Source: Flavobacterium azooxidireducens
Lineage (GTDB): Bacteria > Bacteroidota > Bacteroidia > Flavobacteriales > Flavobacteriaceae
Length of the DNA: 64,000 nucleotides
Direction of reading: 5' to 3'
Assembly (NCBI RefSeq): GCF_023195775.1
Contig: NZ_CP096205.1
Location: 3,493,001-3,557,000, forward strand
Of this stretch, positions 1-8,325 are shown one piece after another. A program made the position numbers and the translations under genes. A model generated the notes under the pieces. It was not told the origin of the DNA. It did no database searches and was given only the letters and a program-made list of their open reading frames with translations. The first letter of the stretch is position 1. Each line of letters begins with the position of its first letter.

Positions 1-671
1 TCCGAACGCAACGTAACTTTGTCTTTACTTGAATAAAACAACGTTTTATTATCATTTGCCCAAACGGCACTTCCACTCACATTTTCAATTTTATCAGCCA
101 AAATTTCGCCGGTTTCCAAATTCTTAACCTGAATCGTATAAATTCTTCTTCCGGTTAAATCAGTTGCAAACGAAGCCAATTTGTTGTCCTCACTCACATT
201 CAATCCACCCAAATTAAAATAAGATTGTCCTTTTGCCATTTCATTACAATCAAACAAAATCTCTTCTTTAGCAGTCAAACTTCCCTTTTTTCTCGAATAA
301 ATCGGATATTCTTTCCCCGTTTCATACTTCACAATGTAATAATATCCATTGTACAAATACGGAACCGACTCATCATCTTCCTTAATTCTTGACTTCATTT
401 CCTCAAACAAATCTTTCTGAAAAGCCTGTGTGTGAGCCGTCATTTTTTGATAATATTCATTCTCATCTTTCAGATACTGAATCACTTCCGGATTTTCTCG
501 GTCATTCAACCAATAATACGGATCTACTCGTTTATCTCCATGTTTTTCAAGAACGGTATCTTTTTTTGCAGCCATTGGCGGCACTATATTTTCTGACATA
601 TTAGCTTCTTTTTTTTGACAAGAAGTTGCAAAAATAACACAAACTAAACTTAACGATAACCATTTATTCAT
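1..671 (-). CDS. S9 family oligopeptidase (oligopeptidase B-like), lipoprotein, C-terminus cut by window edge
   Basis: Reading the minus strand from the ATG at 671 gives an open frame to the window edge, about 223 codons. It starts with a lipoprotein signal ([18 protein letters not shown], lipobox Cys18). Then comes the start of a prolyl-oligopeptidase beta-propeller: [22 protein letters not shown], and the typical [14 protein letters not shown] and [10 protein letters not shown] stretches. These are characteristic of the oligopeptidase B/PtrB branch of family S9, serine peptidases that cut short peptides after basic residues. The catalytic alpha/beta hydrolase domain lies outside the window, so activity cannot be judged. 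It diverges from ybaB. The lipobox suggests periplasmic action, unlike the cytosolic enzyme of E. coli. Confidence 0.85.
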   Translation of the reverse strand, partial: MNKWLSLSLVCVIFATSCQKKEANMSENIVPPMAAKKDTVLEKHGDKRVDPYYWLNDRENPEVIQYLKDENEYYQKMTAHTQAFQKDLFEEMKSRIKEDDESVPYLYNGYYYIVKYETGKEYPIYSRKKGSLTAKEEILFDCNEMAKGQSYFNLGGLNVSEDNKLASFATDLTGRRIYTIQVKNLETGEILADKIENVSGSAVWANDNKTLFYSSKDKVTLRS

Positions 672-741
672 AAAAAAATTATTTATTCAAAACTATGCAA
701 TTTACTACATTTGCAGTTCTAAAACCATAAAAATTATCAAC

Positions 742-1068
742 ATGTTTGGAGACCTAATGGGAATGATGGGAAAACTTAAAGAAACCCAACAAAAAATCGA
801 AGAAACCAAAAAACGTTTAGACCACGTTTTGATAGACGAACAAAGCAATGACGGGCTTTTAAAGGTAACTTTAACTGCAAATCGCACGATAAAATCAATC
901 GATGTTCACCCAACTTTGCTCGAAGACAAAGAGCAATTAGAAGATTATTTGATTTTGGTTATGAACAAAGCCATCGAAAAAGCAACCAACGTAAACGAAA
1001 CAGAACTCGCCGCAGTCGCCAAAGACGGCATGCCAAACATCCCCGGAATGGATATGTTCAACAAATAA
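742..1068 (+). CDS. YbaB/EbfC family nucleoid-associated protein
   Basis: 108 residues, the normal size for YbaB/EbfC. This is a small dimeric DNA-binding protein of the nucleoid, often encoded next to dnaX/recR elsewhere but not here. It shows the N-terminal [14 protein letters not shown] helix with the coiled [14 protein letters not shown] segment, the central beta region ([19 protein letters not shown]) and the C-terminal [13 protein letters not shown] tail that is common in Bacteroidota copies. A TACATTTG box (706-713) 29 bp upstream resembles the Bacteroidota -7 element, but no good -33 TTG is present. It is divergent from the S9 peptidase gene. Confidence 0.9.
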   Translation: MFGDLMGMMGKLKETQQKIEETKKRLDHVLIDEQSNDGLLKVTLTANRTIKSIDVHPTLLEDKEQLEDYLILVMNKAIEKATNVNETELAAVAKDGMPNIPGMDMFNK

Positions 1069-1108
1069 CAGACAACGGATAACAGATAACTTTTTTCAAG
1101 AAGCGAAT

Positions 1109-1211
1109 GGCTAGGGCTTTTTCAGTAATCCATTTTCCCGCTTTCCGTTCCAATATCTTTGGCAAAGTTAAAAACTTTGCCAAAGATGATTTCCACTGCA
1201 ATCGGGGCTAG
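1109..1211 (-). repeat. Dispersed intergenic repeat, copy A (inverted relative to copies B and C)
   Basis: On the minus strand this reads CTAGCCCCGATTGCAGTGG, then a perfect hairpin, then GGAACGGAAAGCGGGAAAAT. The same two ends (CTAGCCC-GATTG and GGAA-GgAAAGCGGGA) recur at 13009-13114 and 15548-15692 with different middles. The middle here (1155-1187) is a perfect inverted repeat with 15-bp arms (ATCTTTGGCAAAGTT) and a 3-nt loop. It is non-coding. The family looks like a REP/MITE-type element; it may also act as a terminator between ybaB and the convergent gene. Confidence 0.7.
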
Positions 1212-1260
1212 AAAGTAAACCATTTAAAAATCGCTTTTCAAAATTAATTTTAGGTTTTAT

Positions 1261-1764
1261 TTATCCTTTTAAACTCTTTTTAATTGTTCTTTTTAATTTT
1301 CTATTATTACTTTTTAAAACTACAACACCACAAGTTGCAGAAGTACCAAACACTGAAACTGCCTTATCACCTTCAATTATTTCAATCGAATCGATAGAGA
1401 TACTATTAAAATAGTTAAGAATTATACTGTTTTTTGGATATTGATTTAAGTCAATTAACCTAGTACTATTTTTTTGAGTTAATACAAAAATAATTTTGCA
1501 TTTTGCTCCCTTTTTAATACCATCGGACACATCTTCTCCTTCATCAACTTTAATTACAATTCTTTCTGAAATATCTGGTTTTGAAACAATTGAGTCAGAT
1601 TTAATTTTTTCAATAATCTTCTTAATTTTTTCTTCTTTAGAATTAATTTGTTTCAATTCATTAATCCATTCTAAATTCTTTCTTTTAGAAACTAGTGAAT
1701 CAATATTTTGTCCAATGCATAAGAAAGAAAAAAATAGCGTGCTAAGTAGAGATATTGTTTTCAT
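1261..1764 (-). CDS. Small exported protein with a TonB-receptor-plug-like C-terminal segment
   Basis: 167 residues. A signal peptide (MKTISLLSTLFFSFLCIGQ) is followed by a charged, Lys/Glu/Ile-rich region. The C-terminal 50 residues read as a plug-type motif: SIDSIEIIEGDKAVSVFGT then CGVVVLKS. This resembles the conserved part of TonB-dependent receptor plug domains (I-E-V-L-K-D-A-ALYG-GVI), which in Bacteroidota also occurs alone in small periplasmic proteins and in BlaR1-like proteins. No barrel follows, so it is not a receptor. It lies 47 bp downstream of the threonine aldolase gene on the same strand. Function unknown; the plug similarity is my inference from pattern. Confidence 0.6.
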   Translation of the reverse strand: MKTISLLSTLFFSFLCIGQNIDSLVSKRKNLEWINELKQINSKEEKIKKIIEKIKSDSIVSKPDISERIVIKVDEGEDVSDGIKKGAKCKIIFVLTQKNSTRLIDLNQYPKNSIILNYFNSISIDSIEIIEGDKAVSVFGTSATCGVVVLKSNNRKLKRTIKKSLKG

Positions 1765-1811
1765 TTTATTTCTGACGTTTTATAAATTTGAAAAAGATTC
1801 ATTAATTCCCA

Positions 1812-2837
1812 CTAAAAAACCATTTTCTCCAAAGCCTCCAACACATACGTGTGCATCACTTCCTTATAATCCAAATGCGTCACCATTCGCAATTTCCCTT
1901 TTCCTAACGAACTAATGGCAATATTTCTTTGCTTCAGTTTTTCAATTACATCTGCATCTGCAATGGTTGGCTTAACCGAAAAAATAACAATATTCGTCTC
2001 CACTTCTTCCACAGATTGCACCCAATTCACTTTCAAAAGGGCTTTGCCTAATTCTTTTGCTCTTCGGTGATCTTCTGTTAACCGTTCTATATTGTGCTCC
2101 AAAGCATAAATTGCTGCAGCAGCTAAATAGCCGGCTTGCCGCATACCGCCTCCAAAAATCTTTCTAATTCGCATCACTTTTTGATAATCCTTTTCACTCA
2201 TCAACAAAACCGAACCAATTGGTGCTCCCATTCCTTTAGAAAAGCAAACCGAAACAGTGTCAAACAGTTGTCCATATTCTAACGGATCTTGGTTTTTGGC
2301 AACCAAAGCATTCCACAAACGAGCACCATCCAAATGATATTTTAAACCATGTTTATCACACACTTTTTTAATTTCTACCAAATCCTGCATTTCATAACAC
2401 GCTCCACCACCTTTGTTTGTTGTATTTTCCAACGAAACCAATGTCGTTAACGGACTATGATAAAAATCCGGCGGATTAATCGCTTCTTCAACTTGCTCCG
2501 CTGTAATCATCCCACGATTTCCTTCCAACAATCGGCACGAAACACCGCTGTTGAACGAAACTCCTCCTCCTTCATAATTAAAAATATGAGCATATTTATC
2601 GGCAATCAATTGCTCACCCGGCTGCGTGTGTAATTTTATCGCAGCTTGATTCGCCATCGTTCCACTCGGAAAAAACAAAGCCTTTTCCATTCCAAAAAAT
2701 GCTGCCGTATAAGCCTCTAATTCATTCACTGTTGGATCTTGCTTAAATACATCATCGCCCACTTTTGCATTAAACATAGCACTTAACATTTCAGGGCTTG
2801 GCTTGGTAACTGTATCGCTTACTAAATTTATTTCCAT
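1812..2837 (-). CDS. ltaE: Low-specificity L-threonine aldolase family, PLP-dependent
   Basis: 341 residues, full length for the beta-eliminating lyase/threonine aldolase family, which cleaves L-threonine or L-allo-threonine to glycine and acetaldehyde in the cytoplasm. Visible landmarks are the N-terminal SDTVTKPSPEM, GDDVF, the FFPSGTMANQ loop, HLDGARLWNA (Asp170 for the pyridine nitrogen) and the Schiff-base lysine in CFSKGMGAPIGS (Lys201). It is a single gene, divergent from prfB. The ATG is followed directly by EINLVSDTVT, as expected for the family, which supports the start. Confidence 0.9.
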   Translation of the reverse strand: MEINLVSDTVTKPSPEMLSAMFNAKVGDDVFKQDPTVNELEAYTAAFFGMEKALFFPSGTMANQAAIKLHTQPGEQLIADKYAHIFNYEGGGVSFNSGVSCRLLEGNRGMITAEQVEEAINPPDFYHSPLTTLVSLENTTNKGGGACYEMQDLVEIKKVCDKHGLKYHLDGARLWNALVAKNQDPLEYGQLFDTVSVCFSKGMGAPIGSVLLMSEKDYQKVMRIRKIFGGGMRQAGYLAAAAIYALEHNIERLTEDHRRAKELGKALLKVNWVQSVEEVETNIVIFSVKPTIADADVIEKLKQRNIAISSLGKGKLRMVTHLDYKEVMHTYVLEALEKMVF

Positions 2838-2865
2838 TTAATTTTAAATTTTTTATTTCATTCAA

Positions 2866-2940
2866 GTAGGGAAAGGTCGTGACCTGTCCCTACGCAATTA
2901 TTAATTTTCACCATTAGGACAAATCACAACTTGTTCCTAC
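2866..2940. repeat. Two degenerate copies of a GGGACAGGTC-type palindrome
   Basis: 2866-2893 is a near-perfect palindrome (GTAGGGAAAGGTC-GT-GACCTGTCCCTAC, one mismatch). 2917-2940 (GGACAAATCACAACTTGTTCCTAC) aligns with it as a more degraded copy. Both lie between the divergent threonine aldolase and prfB genes, and the second runs into the TACATTTG box upstream of prfB. They could be a flavobacterial intergenic palindromic repeat or a shared operator; the sequence alone does not decide. Confidence 0.5.
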
Positions 2941-2968
2941 ATTTGCAAAAAACAAAACTACAATAATT

Positions 2969-4064
2969 ATGACAAATACCGAACAAATAAAAGGTATTGT
3001 AGAGCGTCTTGGTGCGTTGAGGAGGTATCTTTGACATCGATAAAAAATTAATCGAGATCACCAACGAAGAAGAAAAAACGTTCGATCCAAACTTTTGGAA
3101 CAATCCCAAAGAAGCAGAAATAGTAGTCCGTGACCTTCGATCCAAGAAAAAATGGGTAGAAGATTACCAAAAAGGTATTGGCTTAGTCGAAGAACTTCAA
3201 ATGGTTTTTGAATTCTTCAAAGACGGCGATGCCACCGAAGAAGAAGTAGATGCTATTTACGAACAAACCAACACCTTAGTCGAAAACCTGGAATTCAAAA
3301 ATATGCTTTCAGACGAAGGCGACAATTTGAGTGCCGTGTTGCAAATTACTGCCGGAGCCGGTGGTACAGAAAGTTGCGATTGGGCTTCGATGCTGATGCG
3401 TATGTACCTGATGTGGGCCGAAAAAGAAGGCTACAAAATCAAAGAACTCAACTTTCAAGAAGGCGACGTAGCCGGAATAAAAACCGTTACATTAGAAATT
3501 GAAGGCGAATATGCTTTTGGTTACCTAAAAGGAGAAAATGGCGTACACCGTTTAGTGCGAATTTCTCCGTTTGATAGTAATGCCAAACGCCACACTTCCT
3601 TTGCTTCCGTCTATGTTTATCCATTAGTCGATGACACGATTGAAATTGAAATCAATCCTGCCGATTTAGAAATTATCACTTCTCGATCAAGTGGTGCCGG
3701 TGGTCAAAATGTGAATAAAGTGGAAACAAAAGTGCAGTTGTTTCACAAACCAACCGGAATTCAGATTCAGTGTTCCGAAACGCGTTCGCAACAAGACAAC
3801 CGTCAACGAGCGATGCAAATGTTACGTTCACAATTGTATGAAATTGAACTCAAAAAACAAATGGCTCAACGGGCCGACATTGAAGCCGGAAAAATGAAAA
3901 TCGAATGGGGTTCGCAAATCAGAAATTATGTAATGCATCCGTATAAATTAGTTAAAGATGTTCGTTCCGGACACGAATCCAGCGACGTGGAAGGCGTTAT
4001 GAATGGCGATATTGATGCCTTTTTGAAAGCCTATTTAATGATGATGGGACAAAAAGAAGAATAA
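2969..4064 (+). CDS. prfB: Peptide chain release factor 2 with programmed +1 frameshift
   Basis: RF2 recognises UGA/UAA and releases the finished peptide from the ribosome. The gene needs a +1 frameshift: frame 1 runs from ATG 2969 for 21 codons to CTT followed by TGA at 3032-3034. Skipping T3032 gives GAC, and the frame stays open to 4064. The joined product (2969-3031 plus 3033-4064) is 364 residues, matching E. coli RF2. The slippage signals are intact: an internal Shine-Dalgarno-like AGGAGG (3020-3025), TAT, then CTT TGA C. The stop-recognition SPF tripeptide ([15 protein letters not shown]) and the catalytic GGQ ([10 protein letters not shown]) are present. Autoregulation follows from the family: low RF2 favours frameshifting. 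Confidence 0.97.
3020..3035 (+). promoter_or_regulatory. prfB +1 programmed frameshift site
   Basis: AGGAGG-TAT-CTT-TGA-C: the internal SD-like hexamer lies 3 nt before the CTT slippery codon, and the in-frame TGA is followed by C, the poorest termination context. Layout and spacing are those of the E. coli prfB site. Confidence 0.95.
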
Positions 4065-4088
4065 GCAATTTACATTTTACAATAATAG

Positions 4089-4124
4089 AATAACCTGTCT
4101 TTTTAGATGGGTTATTTTTTTTTT
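4089..4124 (+). terminator. Rho-independent terminator of prfB
   Basis: A 12-bp stem (AATAACCTGTCT pairing with AGATGGGTTATT, two G-U pairs) with a TTTT loop, followed by a run of ten T. It begins 25 bp after the prfB stop. Confidence 0.85.
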
Positions 4125-4240
4125 AAACCACATAGAAACATAGTAAAAATAGAACCCAACTCTTGGCTTCACATAGCTATGTTTTTCTAAAACTGAGTGA
4201 AACGCCTTTCAGTGTAAAAAACTATGTCTCTATGTGGTTT
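4125..4240. repeat. 116-bp palindromic intergenic element with 20-bp terminal inverted repeats
   Basis: AAACCACATAGAAACATAGT (4125-4144) and ACTATGTCTCTATGTGGTTT (4221-4240) are inverted repeats with 19 of 20 matches. Inside is a perfect 12-bp palindrome, ACATAGCTATGT (4171-4182), and a further ACTGA/TCAGT pair. There is no ORF. It looks like a small non-autonomous MITE- or REP-like element sitting behind the prfB terminator. Confidence 0.65.
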
Positions 4241-4280
4241 AAAATTTATAATAGCAAAAAACAAGTTAAACATATTTATT

Positions 4281-4314
4281 TTGTGAAATTTACAATCAAA
4301 CACACTTAAATTTG
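4281..4314 (+). promoter_or_regulatory. Possible lpxD promoter
   Basis: TAAATTTG (4307-4314) fits the Bacteroidota -7 element TAnnTTTG; TTG at 4281-4283 is 23 nt upstream, at the long end of accepted spacing. The lpxD ATG is about 50 bp downstream. Confidence 0.4.
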
Positions 4315-4363
4315 GTTTTTATTACTTTAAAGCATTATTTTTAGAAAAAATATCAACTATAAT

Positions 4364-5353
4364 ATGAAAACATGCACTTTGCAAGAAATTAATGCCGTTT
4401 TGAACGGAACAATAGTAGGAAACACTTCACACTCAATTGAAGCTCCTGAGCAAATTGAAAGAGCAAAAGAAAACCACATTACGTTTATCGGTAATAAAAA
4501 ATATGAAAAATTTTGGGCAGATTCAAATGCTTCAATCGCAGTAGTGAATGAAGATATTTCAATTGAACCCGGCGATAATAAAGCGTTCATCAAAGTAAAA
4601 AATGCCGAATTAGCGATGTCACAAGTATTGGAATTCTTTGCTCCGCCTCCACCCTATTTTGAATATGCTATTCACCCAACTGCTGCCATTCACAGTTCAG
4701 CAAAAATCGGCGAAGGAACGCGAATTGGTGCTCATACCTATATCGGTAAAGACGTTGTCATCGGAAAAAACACAATCATTTATGCCAATGTTTCCGTCTT
4801 AGACGAATCCACCGTCGGAAATGAAACGATTATTTGGAACGGTGCTGTCGTTCGCGAACGTTGTCACGTAGGTTCGCACTGCATTCTTCATCCAAATTCT
4901 ACCATTGGTGCGGATGGATTTGGATTCCGACCTTGTCCCGAGAGAGGTTTGGTAAAAGTACCCCAAATCGGAAATGTAATCCTAGGAAATTGGGTCGAAA
5001 TCGGTGCCAATTCCTGCGTTGATCGTGCCAAATTCAGTTCTACAATTCTTGGCGATGGTTGCAAAATTGATAATTTAGTTCAAATCGGTCATAATAGTAT
5101 TCTCGGTCGTTTTTGCATTATGGCAGGAAACAGCGGTTTAGCAGGTTCTGTCACATTGGGAGATGGCGTAATCATTGGCGGAAGTGCTTCCATCAAAGAC
5201 CACGTAACCATTGGTTCAGGTGCAATCGTTGGAGCAGGTTCTGGTGTTGCCGCCGATGTTCCGGCCGGAAAAACGATGCTCGGTTATCCTGCCGTAGAAG
5301 CTCGTGATGCCTTAAAACAATGGGCTGTTTTAAAAAGATTGGCTAAAAATTAA
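4364..5353 (+). CDS. lpxD: UDP-3-O-acylglucosamine N-acyltransferase (LpxD), lipid A synthesis
   Basis: 329 residues. It transfers a 3-hydroxyacyl chain from ACP to the 2-amino group of UDP-3-O-acyl-glucosamine, the third step of lipid A synthesis. The N-terminal uridine-binding domain (about 1-95) is followed by a left-handed beta-helix of hexapeptide repeats (about 100-310: IGEGTRIGAHTYIG and so on). His243 in VQIGHN corresponds to the catalytic base, and GADGFGF near residue 184 is a family landmark. No lpxC or fabZ is adjacent, so it is separate from the main lpx cluster; Bacteroidota often carry a second LpxD-like gene. Confidence 0.9.
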   Translation: MKTCTLQEINAVLNGTIVGNTSHSIEAPEQIERAKENHITFIGNKKYEKFWADSNASIAVVNEDISIEPGDNKAFIKVKNAELAMSQVLEFFAPPPPYFEYAIHPTAAIHSSAKIGEGTRIGAHTYIGKDVVIGKNTIIYANVSVLDESTVGNETIIWNGAVVRERCHVGSHCILHPNSTIGADGFGFRPCPERGLVKVPQIGNVILGNWVEIGANSCVDRAKFSSTILGDGCKIDNLVQIGHNSILGRFCIMAGNSGLAGSVTLGDGVIIGGSASIKDHVTIGSGAIVGAGSGVAADVPAGKTMLGYPAVEARDALKQWAVLKRLAKN

Positions 5354-5418
5354 ATCATTCAGCTTTTTAAATCTCAAACGTTTTCGTAATTTCGCACACA
5401 ACAAAATTTATATTCTTT

Positions 5419-7047
5419 ATGGACATTAACTTCAACAAAAACGAAGATCACAATAAACTCATATTAGCCGAATTAAAAAGACGTTTCGCCATTATCAAAT
5501 TAGGTGGCGGCGAAAAAAGAATTGCCAAACTACACGCCGAAGGCAAAATGACTGCACGTGAACGCATCGATTATTTGTTGGATGAGAAAGCCAAAAGCAT
5601 CGAAATCGGCGGATTTGTCGGTGACGGAATGTATGCCGAACACGGTGGTTGTCCGTCCGGAGGTGTGGTCGTAAAAATCGGTTACATCAAAGGAAAGCAA
5701 TGTATCGTGGTGGCAAATGATGCAACTGTGAAAGCCGGAGCTTGGTTTCCCATCACCGGGAAAAAGAATTTACGTGCTCAGGAAATTGCCATCGAAAACC
5801 GTTTACCAATTATTTATTTGGTAGATAGTGCGGGAGTTTATCTTCCACTGCAAGACGAAATTTTCCCCGATAAAGAACATTTCGGACGCATTTTTAGAAA
5901 CAACGCCATTATGAGTAGTATGGGAATTACCCAAATTGCTGCCGTGATGGGAAGTTGCGTTGCCGGTGGTGCATACTTACCGATTATGAGCGACGAAGCA
6001 ATGATTGTCGATAAAACCGGAAGTATCTTTTTGGCAGGAAGTTATTTAGTAAAAGCCGCCATTGGCGAAAATATTGATAATGAAACCTTAGGCGGAGCCA
6101 CAACGCACTGCGAAATTTCAGGCGTGACCGATTACAAAGCCAAAGATGATAAGGATGCGTTGGATAGAATCAAAAGCATTGTAAGCAAAATTGGCGATTA
6201 TGACAAAGCCGGTTTCAATCGCGTAAAAGCAGAAAAACCTGCATTAAAAGAAAGTGATATTTATGGAATTGTTCCGAAATCCAGATCCGATCAATACGAT
6301 ATGATGGAAGTCATCAAGCGTTTAGTTGATAATTCAGAAATGGATATGTATAAAGACGGTTACGGTCAATCCATCATCACTTGTTATGCTCGAATAGATG
6401 GTTGGGCGGTTGGAATCGTAGCTAATCAGCGAACGGTTTCCAAAACAAAAAAAGGCGAAATTCAGTTTGGCGGTGTGATTTATTCCGATTCGGCAGACAA
6501 AGCGACTCGTTTTATTGCGAATTGTAATCAGAAAAAAATTCCGTTGGTTTTCCTTCAGGATGTAACCGGATTTATGGTGGGAAGCAAATCAGAACACGGC
6601 GGAATCATTAAAGATGGTGCCAAAATGGTCAATGCGGTTTCCAATTCAGTTGTGCCTAAATTCACAGTTGTCATAGGAAATTCCTACGGAGCAGGAAATT
6701 ATGCGATGTGCGGAAAAGCATACGATCCACGTTTAATTTTTGCTTGGCCAAGTGCCGAATTAGCCGTAATGGGCGGAACACAAGCCGCAAAAGTATTAGC
6801 TCAAATTGAAGCCTCATCCCTAAAAGCCAAAGGTGAAGTGGTTGACGAAGCCAAAGAAAAAGAATTATTCGATAAAATTAAAGCCCGTTACGATGAGCAA
6901 GTTTCCCCCTACTACGCCGCTTCCCGTTTATGGACCGATGCCATCATCGACCCACTCGAAACCCGAACGTGGATTTCAATGGGAATTGAAGCCGCTAACC
7001 ACGCTCCGATTGAAAAGAAATTTAATTTGGGAGTGATTCAGGTGTGA
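5419..7047 (+). CDS. Acyl-CoA carboxylase carboxyltransferase (beta) subunit, methylcrotonyl/propionyl-CoA type
   Basis: 542 residues, full length for biotin-dependent carboxyltransferases. The family moves CO2 from carboxybiotin to an acyl-CoA. Two crotonase-fold halves are visible. The N half has HAEGKMTARERIDYLLD, an acyl-CoA binding region, DSAGVYLPLQDEIFPD, and GSCVAGGAYLPIMSDE. The C half has LVFLQDVTGFMVGSKSE, IGNSYGAGNYAMCGKAYDP and WPSAELAVMGG. FPDKEHFGRIF and the MSDEAMIVDKTGSIFLAG stretch look closer to methylcrotonyl-CoA carboxylase than to propionyl-CoA carboxylase. The biotin-carrying alpha subunit is not in the window. Methylmalonyl-CoA epimerase is 10 kb away, so a propionate role stays possible. 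Confidence 0.85.
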   Translation: MDINFNKNEDHNKLILAELKRRFAIIKLGGGEKRIAKLHAEGKMTARERIDYLLDEKAKSIEIGGFVGDGMYAEHGGCPSGGVVVKIGYIKGKQCIVVANDATVKAGAWFPITGKKNLRAQEIAIENRLPIIYLVDSAGVYLPLQDEIFPDKEHFGRIFRNNAIMSSMGITQIAAVMGSCVAGGAYLPIMSDEAMIVDKTGSIFLAGSYLVKAAIGENIDNETLGGATTHCEISGVTDYKAKDDKDALDRIKSIVSKIGDYDKAGFNRVKAEKPALKESDIYGIVPKSRSDQYDMMEVIKRLVDNSEMDMYKDGYGQSIITCYARIDGWAVGIVANQRTVSKTKKGEIQFGGVIYSDSADKATRFIANCNQKKIPLVFLQDVTGFMVGSKSEHGGIIKDGAKMVNAVSNSVVPKFTVVIGNSYGAGNYAMCGKAYDPRLIFAWPSAELAVMGGTQAAKVLAQIEASSLKAKGEVVDEAKEKELFDKIKARYDEQVSPYYAASRLWTDAIIDPLETRTWISMGIEAANHAPIEKKFNLGVIQV

Positions 7048-7077
7048 TAATTTTAAAAATTACATTGATATTATTTT

Positions 7078-7725
7078 ATGAATCATAATGATTTAGAGAA
7101 TATAAAACTTCACATAGCAGGTGCTACAGTTCGAAACACACCTCCTTTTGATAACTTAAAACCTTTTAAAAATAGTTTTGAATTATCAAAAGATTTTCTT
7201 GATAAGTGGGTTATACCTTTTTACATGAAAATTGGTAGTACAGATTCAGATTGGTTAAATCAATTGACAATACTAAAAAGCGAAATTACCACTGATATCA
7301 TCGAAAAAAATTTAGGTGACTTCAACTGGCGTACAAGGCAAACTGGTGCTTTCTTTTCTGCTGTTACAAATCAAACACAGTATATTGATATTATTGGAAT
7401 ACATCTTTTGAAAAGTGAAGTATGCTATGCCGGCAGTGTTTACTGTCAAGTACTAGCCTCATTTAATTTACCAAAATGTGTTGACTATTTAAATATTTAT
7501 CTTGATTATTACTTAACAAAACCCGATTTATGGTTTGATCAAAGAGATGCTTTAGAAGCAATATGTTATTTGGATAAATTAAACTCAACACATTATTTCG
7601 ATAAGCATTTAGAAAACTGGGGCGAATTTTTAAAAAATAAACCACATTGGGAAAAAGAAATTTCAACTGACAAACTAGAGAACCAAATTAATTTTATAGA
7701 AAGTATAAGAAAATTTGCAGGGTAA
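7078..7725 (+). CDS. Hypothetical cytoplasmic protein, DUF6000-like
   Basis: 215 residues, no signal peptide or membrane segment. The middle of the protein (GDFNWRTRQTGAFFSAV, IDIIGIHLLKSEVCYAGSVYC, CVDYLNIYLDYYLTKPDL-FDQRDALEAICYLDK) looks like the uncharacterised DUF6000 family: helical proteins with regularly spaced Leu/Tyr and no obvious catalytic motif. It starts 30 bp after the carboxylase gene but has lower GC, like accessory genes. The assignment is from memory of the family pattern and is moderately sure. No function is proposed. Confidence 0.6.
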   Translation: MNHNDLENIKLHIAGATVRNTPPFDNLKPFKNSFELSKDFLDKWVIPFYMKIGSTDSDWLNQLTILKSEITTDIIEKNLGDFNWRTRQTGAFFSAVTNQTQYIDIIGIHLLKSEVCYAGSVYCQVLASFNLPKCVDYLNIYLDYYLTKPDLWFDQRDALEAICYLDKLNSTHYFDKHLENWGEFLKNKPHWEKEISTDKLENQINFIESIRKFAG

Positions 7726-7853
7726 TTTTAAGAATTTTAATTTACAAGATTAAAAATAGCTTGTCATTTTCCCTAACTTATAAACCAATGTTCAGATTAA
7801 ATAGGAATTTAATTGGTATAAATTTTGATTCTGAAATTTAAAAATCAATTCAG

Positions 7854-8276
7854 ATGAAACAATTTCTACTTTTACTCATTACCTCTTTTTCATTAAGCCT
7901 ATCAGCTCAAAACGAAGAATATGCCGGAAATTATTTTCTTTTTAATGAAACAGAAAAAGGAGAAATCCTAGACTATAAACTCGAATTGAGTAATAACGGA
8001 ACATTTCAATTTATCAGTTATAGAAAAGATATTAGTAAAAACGAATACCATCATTATAGCAAAGGGACATGGACTGTTAGCAATAAAGTGATTCACTTTA
8101 CAACAGAAAACATCGATTTAGAAGATAAAAAGTCTTTAAACTTCAGTGGCACAACGGCAAGAGTTTTTAAAAAATCACCAAGGGATAAGTCGGATGTAAT
8201 TAAACCAACATTTCTTCAATTTTATAAATCAAAAATTCCCTGGATTGAAAACTTAAAAATTTCTAAGAAAGAATAA
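7854..8276 (+). CDS. Small exported hypothetical protein (lipocalin-like size)
   Basis: 140 residues with a clear signal peptide (MKQFLLLLITSFSLSLSAQ). The mature part has alternating beta-type stretches (AGNYFLFNETEKG, YKLELSNNGTFQFIS, HYSKGTWTVSNKVIHFT). The spacing of G-x-W and N-G-T-F is like the small beta-barrel and lipocalin-like exported proteins of Bacteroidota. No family can be named with confidence. It is followed at 50 bp by another exported protein of similar character, probably co-transcribed. Confidence 0.6.
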   Translation: MKQFLLLLITSFSLSLSAQNEEYAGNYFLFNETEKGEILDYKLELSNNGTFQFISYRKDISKNEYHHYSKGTWTVSNKVIHFTTENIDLEDKKSLNFSGTTARVFKKSPRDKSDVIKPTFLQFYKSKIPWIENLKISKKE

Positions 8277-8325
8277 AATCAATTCAACCAAAACAATTTT
8301 AAAAAAATATAATTGAAACCAACTT

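Noticed and set aside
389..604. 71-codon plus-strand ORF at the left edge
   Set aside because: Antisense to the S9 peptidase N-terminal region, which is strongly supported.
3032..3034. In-frame TGA that looks like a broken prfB gene
   Set aside because: The SD-like AGGAGG, CTT slippery codon and TGA-C context make it the canonical programmed frameshift; the joined protein is the normal 364 residues.
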